NCBI RefSeq assembly: GCF_032854445.1
Contig: NC_088295.1
Span: 32,723,385 to 32,787,384 of the forward strand
Reading direction: 5' to 3'
Origin: Liolophura sinensis
Lineage: Eukaryota; Mollusca; Polyplacophora; Chitonida; Chitonidae
Length of the DNA: 64,000 bases
Positions 12,801-24,800 of this stretch are shown in pieces. Position 1 is the first letter of the stretch. Every line of letters begins with the position of its first letter. The notes beneath the pieces were generated by a model that saw nothing but the letters and a program-made list of their open reading frames with translations, was not told the DNA's origin and did no database searches. The translations under genes and the position numbers were made by a program.

Positions 12801-15800
12801 CGCTGCACTGGGATATATAACAAAAACACACATTAAAACCTGTTCAGGTTAAATAGTTACCTCAGGAATATTAAAAGGTTGTATTGCACATTGTCAACAT
12901 TTTTACAATTTTCCTTCACTGGTGCAAGCCTAGGCTACTACAGTACAAGTCGCGAGTCTCACATGTATAAAACAGCAGAATGATGTTTCATGAAATTTAA
13001 AAATATTTCTTGAAAAATGTGCTTACAAGGTCATTCAAACAGCACACTTATTTTACATGTCTCCCTGTAACATTGTTTGGGCACTTGCTTGCCACAATTG
13101 TCAGCTATGGACTCAAGTCAGGAGGTGTGTCAGGTAGCTGACAAAGGGCAGTGGTTTACTCCAAGCTCTCAGGCTTCCTCCACCCATTATTAAACCTGAC
13201 TGCTGTCTTATAAGTGAAAAATTCTTCAGTACGTTACACTCTGATCAAATAAATACAGTGCATAAAACCATACATACAAGAAATAACATTTTTCATTAGG
13301 CGTTTTGTGGCATATGTCTAAGTTTTCATAAGCTTATGAAATGCTGGTGAAATTCATTACCCAAAGTGTGTTGTATTTAAAACTACTTGAAAAGTAAAAA
13401 TTTTGATTTGAGTGAGTGAGTGAGTGAGTACTTGGGGTTTAACGTCGTACTAAACAATTTTTCAGTCATATGACGACGAAGGAATCCTCAAAATGCATGT
13501 AATGTGCCTCCTTGTTGCAGAATGGTTTTCCATCGCTCTTTTATCTAGTGCTGCTTCACTGAGACGACTTACCGAAGGCAAGTAAGCCACCCCGCCCGAG
13601 CCATTATACTGATACGGGTCAACCAGTAGTTCCACTATCGCTGGTTTGTAGTTGCTAAACGCCAAGCTAGGAAGCTGCAACATCCTCTTTTAAAGTCTTA
13701 GGTGTGACTCGACCCAGGATTGACTCTGGATCTACCGCCCCTGACGTTCTACCAGCTGTGCTAGCGGTGCGGTTAACTGTGATTTGATAGTGTGATAAAA
13801 AGATAATGGAATGCATTTGATTCATTATTATGATTGTATTACGATGAATATCATTTTCATCTAATAATTTTCAAAATCACTCCTCAGAGTCTTGTGTTAC
13901 TCAAGTGACATCTCTTTCTAATGGAAAAAGTCTCTTGTTGTACTGGTACATGTACATGTATAACAATTCATTATACATAAACACTAAGCATATCAAGAAA
14001 AGGCATTCTCCAGCACCATCCCAGGACTGACAAACAACCCCTTACCTAATGTGACTGACTTTGCTTCAGAACTGAGAGACGGGACACCATTGGACTTGGC
14101 TGTGACTGTCACAGTATAGGTTTGTCCTTTGTCCGATGCCCGTGACACTTGCACATTCTGTTGCCCAGGAGGGTTACCGGATACTGTCTTCTCCTCAGTG
14201 AATTCAGTGCCTCCTGAAGGTTTGACTGTCAGAATATACTTGTTAAGCAGACCCCCACCGGATTGCCATTTGACCTGGATACCACCAGAGGGTGCCTCTT
14301 CAACACTGATTAGTGTGGGCTTTGACGGGGCTGGTAACCAAAAGTCAGAAACAAGAGTACATGTATATTCCATTTTTATTTGACTGGTGTTTTACGCTGT
14401 GATCATTAATATTTCACTTATACGACGGCAGCCAGCATTATAGCGGGAGGAAATCCGGCAGAGCACGGGGGAAAACCCATGAACACAGAAACATTTAGAT
14501 GTTGTAAGGTGATCACTTCACTGTATGTCCTGACTGAGGTGTAGTTTTCATGAAAAACAGTTATTCTTGCACCTGCCTGGGTTTATGAGAATACAATTCA
14601 TCCTGCTCTGCCCAGTCTGCATGGGCTACATATTCGTACCCTGTTGGATGGAATATGAGATTAGCATTGCAGGTCAAATATGAGCTTTGACACCTACTGT
14701 GCTACATGTACATTACTAAATATTTATGTAACTTACATATCAGTTCATTTCAAACACAATACAACATAATCTTTAACATTAAAAAATCAAGTACTTTATC
14801 TCAAAACATCTCTATCTCTTTTTTTTAAGGACTTTCACAGCACTGATAACCTTTCCCAAAATTAAAGTAGTTTTAAGGCTTCCAAAAACCAGTGGGAATC
14901 TTATAACTGAATGGGTCACATCTGACTCTCTTTAGAACACTTCAGTTCTTATCTGCACCACATGGCATGTTCAGACAGAATCATGATATAGTGTTCAGAA
15001 AACTATTAATATAAGAAGTATAAAGCACTGTACAATGTTACATGAAAATAGTGGATAAAACAAAACCAAATATCACATCTATATCCTTGCAGATTAAGAC
15101 TTATAAAAAATACATTCTTGGGAACTTCCCTTTTATAAATGACCATTTATATTGTTGTACAGTGCGTACACTCTGCATAAGAATCGGTGTCATTACGATT
15201 TGTTTTTTCCATATGTACATATAATTAACTCTCACACTATATTTAATTAGCGGCTTCATTTGTTATTTTCGGCAACATACATGACATATGTTTTGCGAAT
15301 TTCTCAGATAAACCATATGTTCTCACCTACAGTTTTTAGATTACTCCAGTCACTAAGGCCACTGAACTTGGACCCCGATCTGGTGGACACTCTGACAGTG
15401 TACTCTGCTCCTGGTGTTAGAGCTGGAGACAAATTAGACACAGTGATGGTTCTAATCGTTCCATTATTAACCCTCTCTGCAGTAACATCTTTTATCCATG
15501 ATGACACTTGGGTTGATCCTCTATACATCCGCACACGAAGCCCGTTATATTTACCAGCTGATAGGGTAACTTTCACCGTAACACTGCTGGTAGTGATGGA
15601 CAGAATCTGGACACCAGAGGGAGTAGCTGGAGCTGAAATAACAACAAGTTTAGATGCAATCAGGATGTTCAGATCTGTCCACATACATAATCTGTTCAGA
15701 TCTGTCAACACAACTGTGTTGCCTTTCATTCGTTCTTTCTTCTGGTTGACTGTTATTCTGATTTAGCCTCAGCTAGGTAGAAGTATCTGTTGACATACAA

Positions 15801-18800
15801 CAGCTCCGTTGTTCTCAGCTTCTTTTCATAAACTTTGAGGGAAGTGACTGTGTAAATGAGTTACTCTGAGGTACTAGTACTAAATCAATGACACAACTAT
15901 TTGTCTCATGTTTCTTGAAGAACATTTTTTGGGATTAATTTCCAATTGTTTCATTCACACAGCCACTTCCATTAAAATTTTCATTTCCATTTGATATTCG
16001 TTAAAGCCTTAAATCAGTGGCCCTGCATGTACATTGGGCACTTGCTACCCTTTTGTTTAGAGGCAATGCCTTCACCCACGGAGGTTTGTGTGACATGTAG
16101 GCCACACAAGTTACAATAACTATGCTTCATGTAGGTGTGATAGTTTTGACATCATTATTTGTTTTCTTCTGATTTTAAGTTTTTAATAGCATTTAATGTT
16201 CTGAAGAGCGTATGATCCGATGACTAGCCAGGTTAATAGTCATAACTCCATCCACCTAACTGAATGTAGACACCCATAGCAGATATATAATTACTTACAT
16301 AATCAATAGTTTAGAGGGCATATAAACATGAAGTGCTTTGTGAGGAAACAATCTTACATTTTCACTTGACATTAGTGACATTCTGCATTCATGACAGCCT
16401 TTAATAGAGAGTCACCTCCACCAACACAAGAGTGGTACCAAAAGATTTCTAGATGACAGAAAAGAAAGCAACTAGTGTAAACCTATTCTATCTAATTAGG
16501 TAAGAAAAGTTTGGTTTGGCCTAAAATGACCAAAACTGTTAATAAACTCCTGCTACTGATATCTTAATCCTGAAAACTGACTCCAAGAAGACAGGGTGGG
16601 ACAGAGAATTAAGACATCAATTACTCAGTAAGGTGCAGTGTGGAAAGTGACAAAAATACAGAAATTTAGTCATGGACTGTTAAAATGTTGAATGTACATG
16701 GACTATATTTATATTTGCCAGTAAAGCATGCACGGATTCATTCCTAGAATCATTTGAACGTGCATTGTACATCGGTTACTTTTGGTGGCGCTGCACTGGG
16801 ATAAGTAACAAAAACACACATTAAAACCTGTTCAGGTTAAATAGTTACCTCAGGAATATTAAAAGGTTGTATTGCACATTGTCAACATTTTTACAATTTT
16901 CCTTCACTGGTGCAAGCCTAGGCTACTACAGTACAAGTCGCGAGGCTCACATGTATAAAACTGCAGAATGATGTTTCATGAAATTTAAAAATATTTCTTG
17001 AAAAATGTGCTTACAAGGTCATTCAAACAGCACATTTATTTTACATGTCTCCCTGTAACATTGTTTGGGCACTTGCTTGCCACAATTGTCAGCTATGGAC
17101 TCAAATCAGGAGGTGTGTCAGGTAGCTGACAAAGGGCAGTGGTTTACTCCAGGCTCTCAGGCTTCCCCCACCCATTATTAAACCTGACTGCTGTCTTATA
17201 AGTGAAAAATTCTTCAGTATGTTACACTCTGATCAAATAAATACAGTGCATAAAACCATACATACAAGAAATAACATTTGTCATTAGGCTTTTGTGGTAT
17301 ATGTTTTTGTTTCATAAGTTATATGCCTTGCTTATGAAATGCTGGTGAAATTCATTACCCAAAGTGTGTTGTATTTAAAACCACTTGAAAAGTAAAAATT
17401 TTGATTTGAGTGAGTGAGTGAGTGAGTGAGTACTTGGGGTTTAATGTCGTACTTAACAATTTTTCAGTCATATGACGACGAAGGAATCCTCAGAATGCAT
17501 GTAATGTGCCTCCTTGTTGCAGGACGGTTTTCCACCGCTCTTTTATCTAGTGCTGCTTCACTGAGACGACTTACCGAAGGCAAGTAATCCACCCCGCCCG
17601 AGTCATTATACTGATACGGGTCAACAAGTAGTTCCACTATTGCTGGTTAGTAGATGCTAAACGCCAAGCTAGGAAGCTGCAACTTCCTCTTTTAAAGTCT
17701 TAGGTGTGACTCGACCCAGGATTGACCCTGGATCTACCGCCCCTGATGTTCTACCAACTGACCTAGCGGCGCGGTTAACTGTGATTTGATAGTGCGATAA
17801 AAAGATAATGGAATGCATTTGGTTTATTATTATGATTGTATTACGATGGATATTATTTTCATCTAATAATTTTCAAAATCACTCCTCACAGTCTTGTGTT
17901 ACTCAAGTGACATCTCTTGCTAATGGAAAAAGTCTCTTGTTGTACTGGTACATGTACATGTATAACAATTCATTATACATAAACACTAAGCATATCAAGA
18001 AAAGGCATTCTCCAGCACCATCCCAGGACTGACAAACAACCCCTTACCTAATGTGACTGACTTTGCTTCAGAACTGAGAGACGGGACACCATTGGACTTG
18101 GCTGTGACTGTCACAGTATAGGTTTGTCCTTTGTCCGATGCCCGTGATACTTGCATATTCTGTTGCTCAGAAGGGTTACCGGATACTGTCTTCTCCACAG
18201 TGAATTCAGTGCCTCATGAAGGTTTGACTGTCAGAATATACTTGTTAAGCAGACCCCCACCGGATCGCCATTTGACCTGGATACCACCAGAGGGTGCCTC
18301 TTCAACACTGATTAGTGTGGGCTTTGACGGGGCTGGTAACCAAAAGTCAGAAACAAGAGTACATGTATATTCCATTTTTATTTGACTGGTGTTTTACGCT
18401 GTGATCATTAATATTTCACTTATACGACGGCAGCCAGCATTATAGCGGGAGGAAATCCGGCAGAGCACGGGGGAAAACCCATGAACACAGAAACATTTAG
18501 ATGTTGTAAGGTGATCACTTCACTGTGTGTCCTGACTGAGGTGTAGTTTTCATGAAAACTATGTTATTCTTGCACATGCCTGGGTGTATGAGAATACAAT
18601 TCATCCTGCTCTGCCCAGTCTGCATGGGCTACATATTCGTACCCTGTTGGATGGAATATGAGATTAGCATTGCAGGTCAAATATGAACTTTGACACCTAC
18701 TGTGCTACATGTACATTACTAAATATTTATGTAACATACATATCAGTTCTTTTCAAACACAACACAACATAATCTTTAACATTAAAAAATCAAGTACTTT

Positions 18801-21800
18801 ATCTCAAAACATCTCTATCTCTTTTTTAAGGACTTTCATAGCACTGATAACCTTTCCCAAAATTAAAGTAGTTTTAAGGCTTCCAAAAACCAGTGGGAAT
18901 CTTATAACTGAATGGGTCACATCTGACTCTTTCGAACACATCAGTTCTTATCTGCACCACATGACATCTTCAGACAGAATCTCGATATAGTATTTTAACA
19001 GAAAAGTATTAAAATAAGAATTATGAAGTACTGTACAACGTTACATGAACATAGTGGATAAAACAGAATCAAAACATCAAAGCATTACATCTATATCCTT
19101 GGAAATTAAGATTTAAGATTAGACGCCATCAGGATCATCAGACCCGTCAACATAAATAGTGCGTTGTCGTGATTTGTGGATGGTGCAGTTAAGGATTCCA
19201 TAACCCGTCACTGTATTGGTATAACACGGACGTAGGTGACTTAAAACTAATGCTAGACTAAGTGCATTTATCTTTCCATTGCAAAACGATCTTTTGATGA
19301 TGTAAATGTAACAGATGAGGCTATCAAAGAGGTTGTTGTTTGTGTTGACAAGAACGAAAGAAGGTTGTTGGCAGGCCTTCCCACTTATGGCTGGAGAGGA
19401 AGCCAGCATGAGCTGTGTTTAAACTCACAGTGTGTCCATGACAGTGGTTACAAAAGATTTCCTGGCCACCATACAGAAAGCAACTAGTTCAACCCTATTC
19501 TAACTAAGAGCTGTACAGAAAAGCTTAAATATACTATCCCCGGACATGTACATGTGTGACAGAGGATCATACTGATTTTTATGTTGTATATTTTGATTAA
19601 ACACACCACTTATAAAAGCAAAACATATTATTTCTGTTTACACTCATTCATATTTCTGTCTGATATAATGTTTTCTGAAGTTATTGCTTTCATTTGATGA
19701 ATTTCAGATTCAAGTGAGCTTGTGTAAAGTCCGGTCAGGTTCTAATACTCAGGGTTTCTACCTGCAGAATCTCCTTAAAGGTGTGTACTCAGCCTGGAAC
19801 ATCATAGATCCTCAAAGAAATTTTATGGCCATAGGGACACTCCCAAGGATTCCACTCCCATGAGGACCTGCAGATAAGGCCACCCTTTTTTTTTTCGTTT
19901 GTCAATGTTTTCATAACTTTTTGTAATTGTACTTTGGTTTATTTTGGGTCAACAGTTTTTGTAAATACCATTAATACCATTTTGTTTAAATTGATCAGCT
20001 GTGTTGCGTCTTCTCTTTGTGTCTTTCTTTGTGTCTCTCCTAATGTCCCTGGTGGAATAGTCCTGTACTTGCGGCCCAGTTTACTTGTGATCCTTGACGA
20101 ACTTGGTCAGGGACGGCTATCTACACAGCCATTACTTTACACATGTAACATGTACATGACAGCTATAAACAGAAAACCTTAACCAGAGCTAAACAGACTT
20201 TAACCTTTATCACGTGTGCTATCCCTAAAGCCTGGATATCAGAGTCGGTGGTCCGCGTTTCCTGTTTGAGAATATCACCACGGCCATGGCGATGAGTCTA
20301 CTGCGGATCGGCACCAGTGAAGTTGAAATGTATTCAACTTTCTCAACATGTGCTGGTGAATCAGCGAGGATCATACAGCCAACAAGAATTTTATCAAGTA
20401 CACTAATATTCACACATAAACTCATCTAAATTATAACAAATGCCGTGTTGTTCGACTCCATCCTTGTTTGTCCTCTCAGAATAAAAAATATTCACAAACC
20501 GTCTATTTCCCGTCGTGGTTTCTAATTCGCAAATAATAATGATAATATGCAGATCGAGCTCTGACTGTTTCCACAATTATTCGGGAAATGCAAAACCATA
20601 ACCTACGCGTACATTTATATAGGATTTTCAATTTAAGCTCTAAATATAGTGTACAATTATAACAGAACTTATACATGCTAATTTAGGCGCCACAAATGGA
20701 CAATTTATAACATTAGCACAGCTTTCGGCGAGAACTTACATAATTACCAGGAATACGGTTACTATTTTACGTTTCCTCTGACACTAATAAACTTCGTTGA
20801 GAGGTTGAGGCAAGCAAAACTTGGAAGTCATGCACTGATTTAGCTCACCATTTTACTGGCTTGAATGAGTGAGAGTCCCTTCACTAATACTTTTCTCATC
20901 AGTATGCCTGCCTTACCAGGTAAGAAAACTGGACATACATCGTGTCATGTTTACAGCTAATATAAAGACAAAGACTAATGTGCCGTTAAACAGTCTAAAC
21001 GATACTACATGTTCTGGCTGATCAAGATCCACGTAAGATGCGATCAAGATGGTGCCAACATCATGGCCATATGGTCTTCGTAGGGTCGGCCCAAATACAA
21101 TCAAGACGCACGTAGGTGAGATAACCATTCTAAAATGTTGTCAACATCGCATCAGTCAAAGTGTTGAATTTTCTATGATCTGATTCTTTATGCGAATACC
21201 TAATCTCACAAAATCAAATCTCAAAGAATTCTGTGGCTCAAAATGTTTATTAACACTGATGAAATCTGGACATCAATGTCAAAATGCAAGTAGCTCAAGC
21301 CACACATATAGCTGAGGCTCTATGCAAACTTATGTAGATCTACCCTTGTTTACTATTTGTGATTTAAAGTATTTCAATCATGGGCTAGCAAATCACAACA
21401 AAAAATTGAAACTGACTGACATATCTTTTGTTCTGCTGTATAAGATCAACACGGAAGATGTTTCTTTTAAACCTACAGTATCAAAGAATCCCCAGCCCCT
21501 TTTAAGTGTGCACGGACCAGTGTTCCTCTCACTTAGCATTTGTACGAGGAATCCACATGATCCACATCTGTTGGGAAGTAAAAATACTGTTTGGGACATC
21601 CCCAAATATAAAGAAGAATTCATATGAACACAATGTACTCCCGGAAACATATATTTGTTTGAAACGTGTGCATGCATGTACGCTTGGGGTTTATGTCGTA
21701 GGATTTTTCAGTTATATGACAACATGGATTCATTGGGTGTGTGTATATATACTGTGTCTAACTTATAACAAATGCCGTGTTGTTCGACACCATCCTTGTT

Positions 21801-24800
21801 TGTTTTTTCAGAGTAAAAAAAATATTCACAAACGGTCTAGTTCCCGTCATGAATACTAATTCGCAAATCTCATGATAATACGCAGATCTGCCAAAGTGTA
21901 GCTGACACTGAAGTTCCAAAGAGACCGGACTTGACACCCCATCAAAAGTCATATTATACTGACAGAGGGACTGATGGAGTCTTTGTCATTATCTTACAAT
22001 CTGTTTTAATTTGGAAATATAAGGTTAAACATCCTATTTTCTCTGCCTGTCAGTTTTAACCCTCTGTAAACATGGCTCCTCAATGCTCCTATGAAATCAT
22101 GGGGTTACTACTGAAACATGCAGATTTCCATGGGGCAATTCTCTTATAACAGGTTCCAAGGCGTTTATGAATATCTCAACCCTGACGTCTGGAATGTTCA
22201 AAGTTAATTTACTAATGGAAATTACTAATGCTGCCTTTACTTGCACTAGTCCGTAAATTCATGGGGTCACCCATGAAATCATCAGGTACTAGGGTCACCT
22301 TGTGAAATCATCGGGTACTAGTGCAAGTACTCTAGTAGTAGTACTCCCTTGATGTTGATGGCCACCCCTCTAGAAATGACTGACTCTTTATAATGCTGTA
22401 GATATCCAAGACACCCAGTGCTCCTTGTGCTGTGTCACTGATTAATCCCAAGAAAGCTTGGGTACCAGCTGAATCCACTTATCTATGATTCACCCCAAGA
22501 AATCATTGGGTAATGAATTTACTGGCTTGCATACAAAAGGAAAGCACATAGACAGTTACTAATTTCTCACTCAACATAGTGTCAGACTAACTAGCAGCCA
22601 GCCGGCCCAAATCAAATGAGACTGTCTACAGCAATTAAAATGTATCAGACTGGATTTAGTGATATGAAATGTGTCATGGATGCGAGCTGATAAATTTGAA
22701 GGAAGTGGCTAAGTAAATGAACTACACTAGTGATAATGAAATCAATGACACAGCTATTTTTCATTTGTTTTTCTTTAATTTCCAATAGTATCATCTACAC
22801 AGCCACTTCCATCAAAGTTTTCATTTCCATTTGATATTCTCTTAAACCTTACATCAGTGGCCCTCCATGTACATGTATGTTGCTACCTTTTTGTTTAGAG
22901 GCAATGCTTTCCCCCGGGAGCTTTGTGTGACATGCAAGCCACACACTTTACAATAACTATTCTTTATATAGGTGTGAAAGCTGCTTGATCAAAATTTAGT
23001 GCTGCTCCTATTCTATGCTCTCTAGAACTGTTCATGTGCCCAAACATGTTACAAATTCTGTCCCAGAAAGCATCGATTAGTGCATAATTGGGTTGTTTTC
23101 CCCCCAGTCTGGAATATATATGCGCATATACACGTATATGTTCAGGGCACCCATCTTGGAATAATCAGGGGCAAATATATCCGTGCTCTGTGATTGCTCA
23201 ATATTTGCACACTGAATGGCAAGTCAGCATAGGGCGAGACAAATGCTTATATTTATTCAGTAAACATTTTTTCTTTTGCACAAAAACATTGTAATTTTGT
23301 TCTCACCATTTTGTTTGAAGTAAAATGTCTAAATGTCTTGTCGTTTAAAAAATTTGCTGAGGTGTACCTGAGGTGCCTGACCACAAAACTACAATCAAAA
23401 ACTCTCTAAGTTTCTAAGGTGTACCTGAGCTACATATTTTAAGTGTTGATTTTTTTTCAAAGTTGCTGAGGTGTATGTGACGTACATTATCTCATGTTCA
23501 AAAATTCTTAAAATTTCTAAGGTGTACCTCAGGTACACTATTCATTTTCTTCTTTCACAGTCTCTAAAGTGTACTTGAGGTACATTTTCTAAGTGTTGAT
23601 TTTTTTTCAAAGTTCCGGAGGTACTAGGCATAGGCATATGGCTGGGGGTGTACTCGAGGTACTGTATACCTCAAATAATATAGATGGGGTGTACACCTCA
23701 TCTACACCTCACACTAAGGAGTACATGAAGCGTATTCCCCACATGTATCTCGTCTATACCTCACGCTGAGGTGTACACCTCATGTTTGTAAGGGCTGCAC
23801 AGGCTATATATTCGTAACTGTTGGATGGAATAAGGACATGTAATCATAAACTATATACAGTAGTTTAGGAGATTAACATTGCAGGTCAAATTTGACCTTT
23901 GGTACCTACTGTACTACAAGTACATTACTAAGTATGTATTTAGCTAATATATCAGTTCATTTCAAACACAATGCAATATGATCTTTAACATTAAAAAATC
24001 AAGAACTTTAGCTCAAAACAAATTTTTTTCCAAGGACTTGCACAGCATGGATAATCTTTCAACAAAATTCAGGTAGTTTTAAGGCTTCCAAAATACATTG
24101 GGAATCTTATAACTGAATGGGTCACGTTCGACTGTCTTCTGAATACTTCAGTTCTTATCTGCACCACAACATGTTCTGATAGAATCTCGATATAGTATTC
24201 TAGCAGAAAACTATTAAAATAAGAAGTATGAAGTACTGTATACTGTTACATGAAAATAGTGGATAAAACAGAATCAAACATCACATCTATATCCTTGCAA
24301 TAAGATTTAAGATTAGATGCTTAGGAATTTCACTTTTATAAACGACAATTCATATTGTTGTACTCAGCATAAGAATAGGTCTCATTACGATATGTTATTT
24401 CCATTGGTACATATAATTAACTCTCACACTATATTTGATTAGTGGCATCATATGTTATTTTTGGCAACATACATGACATATGTTTTGCGAATCGCTCAGA
24501 TAAACCATATATTCTCACCTAGAGTTTTTAGATTACTCCTGTTGCTAAGGCCACTGAACATGGTCCTTGACCTGGTGGACACTCTGACAGTGTACTGTAC
24601 TCCTGGTGTCAGAGAGGGGGACAAACCAGACACAGTGATGGTTTTCTGGTCTCCATTATTAACTGTCTCTGCAGTAACATTCTTTATCCATGATGACACG
24701 GGGGTTGATCCTTGTCCTCTATACAGCTGCACACGAAGCCCATCATACCTACCAGCTGACAGGGTAACTTTTACCTCAACACTGTTGGTAGTGATGGACA

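Larger units (their letters stand above)
10617..14639. repeat. 4.0-kb tandem duplication, unit 1
   Basis: Contains FN3 exons 11338-11643 and 14046-14330, a SINE at 13411-13772 and a SINE fragment at 14374-14484. The next 4.0 kb repeats the whole order nearly base for base. The SINE insertions are shared, so they are older than the duplication. Apart from the two exons, the interval 11644-14045 is intron with no further coding signal that I see. Confidence 0.9.
14640..18644. repeat. 4.0-kb tandem duplication, unit 2
   Basis: Copy of unit 1 at an offset of about 3.99-4.00 kb. It contains exons 15327-15632 and 18048-18332, the SINE copy at 17410-17772 and the SINE fragment at about 18376. It differs from unit 1 by scattered substitutions and small indels only. 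Confidence 0.9.
19420..22690. repeat. Intron block of interspersed repeats
   Basis: No exon found. About 20155-21120 is a repeat (C) whose parts recur inverted at about 27880-28700 (word TTATAACAAATGCCGTGTTG) and again at 21768-21905. About 21120-21680 (repeat D) recurs directly at 26365-26950 (AAGTGTTGAATTTTCTATGA). A piece at 20155-20290 recurs at about 33655-33790 (AACCTTAACCAGAGCT). Short open frames here are conserved only because the repeats are. Confidence 0.6.
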
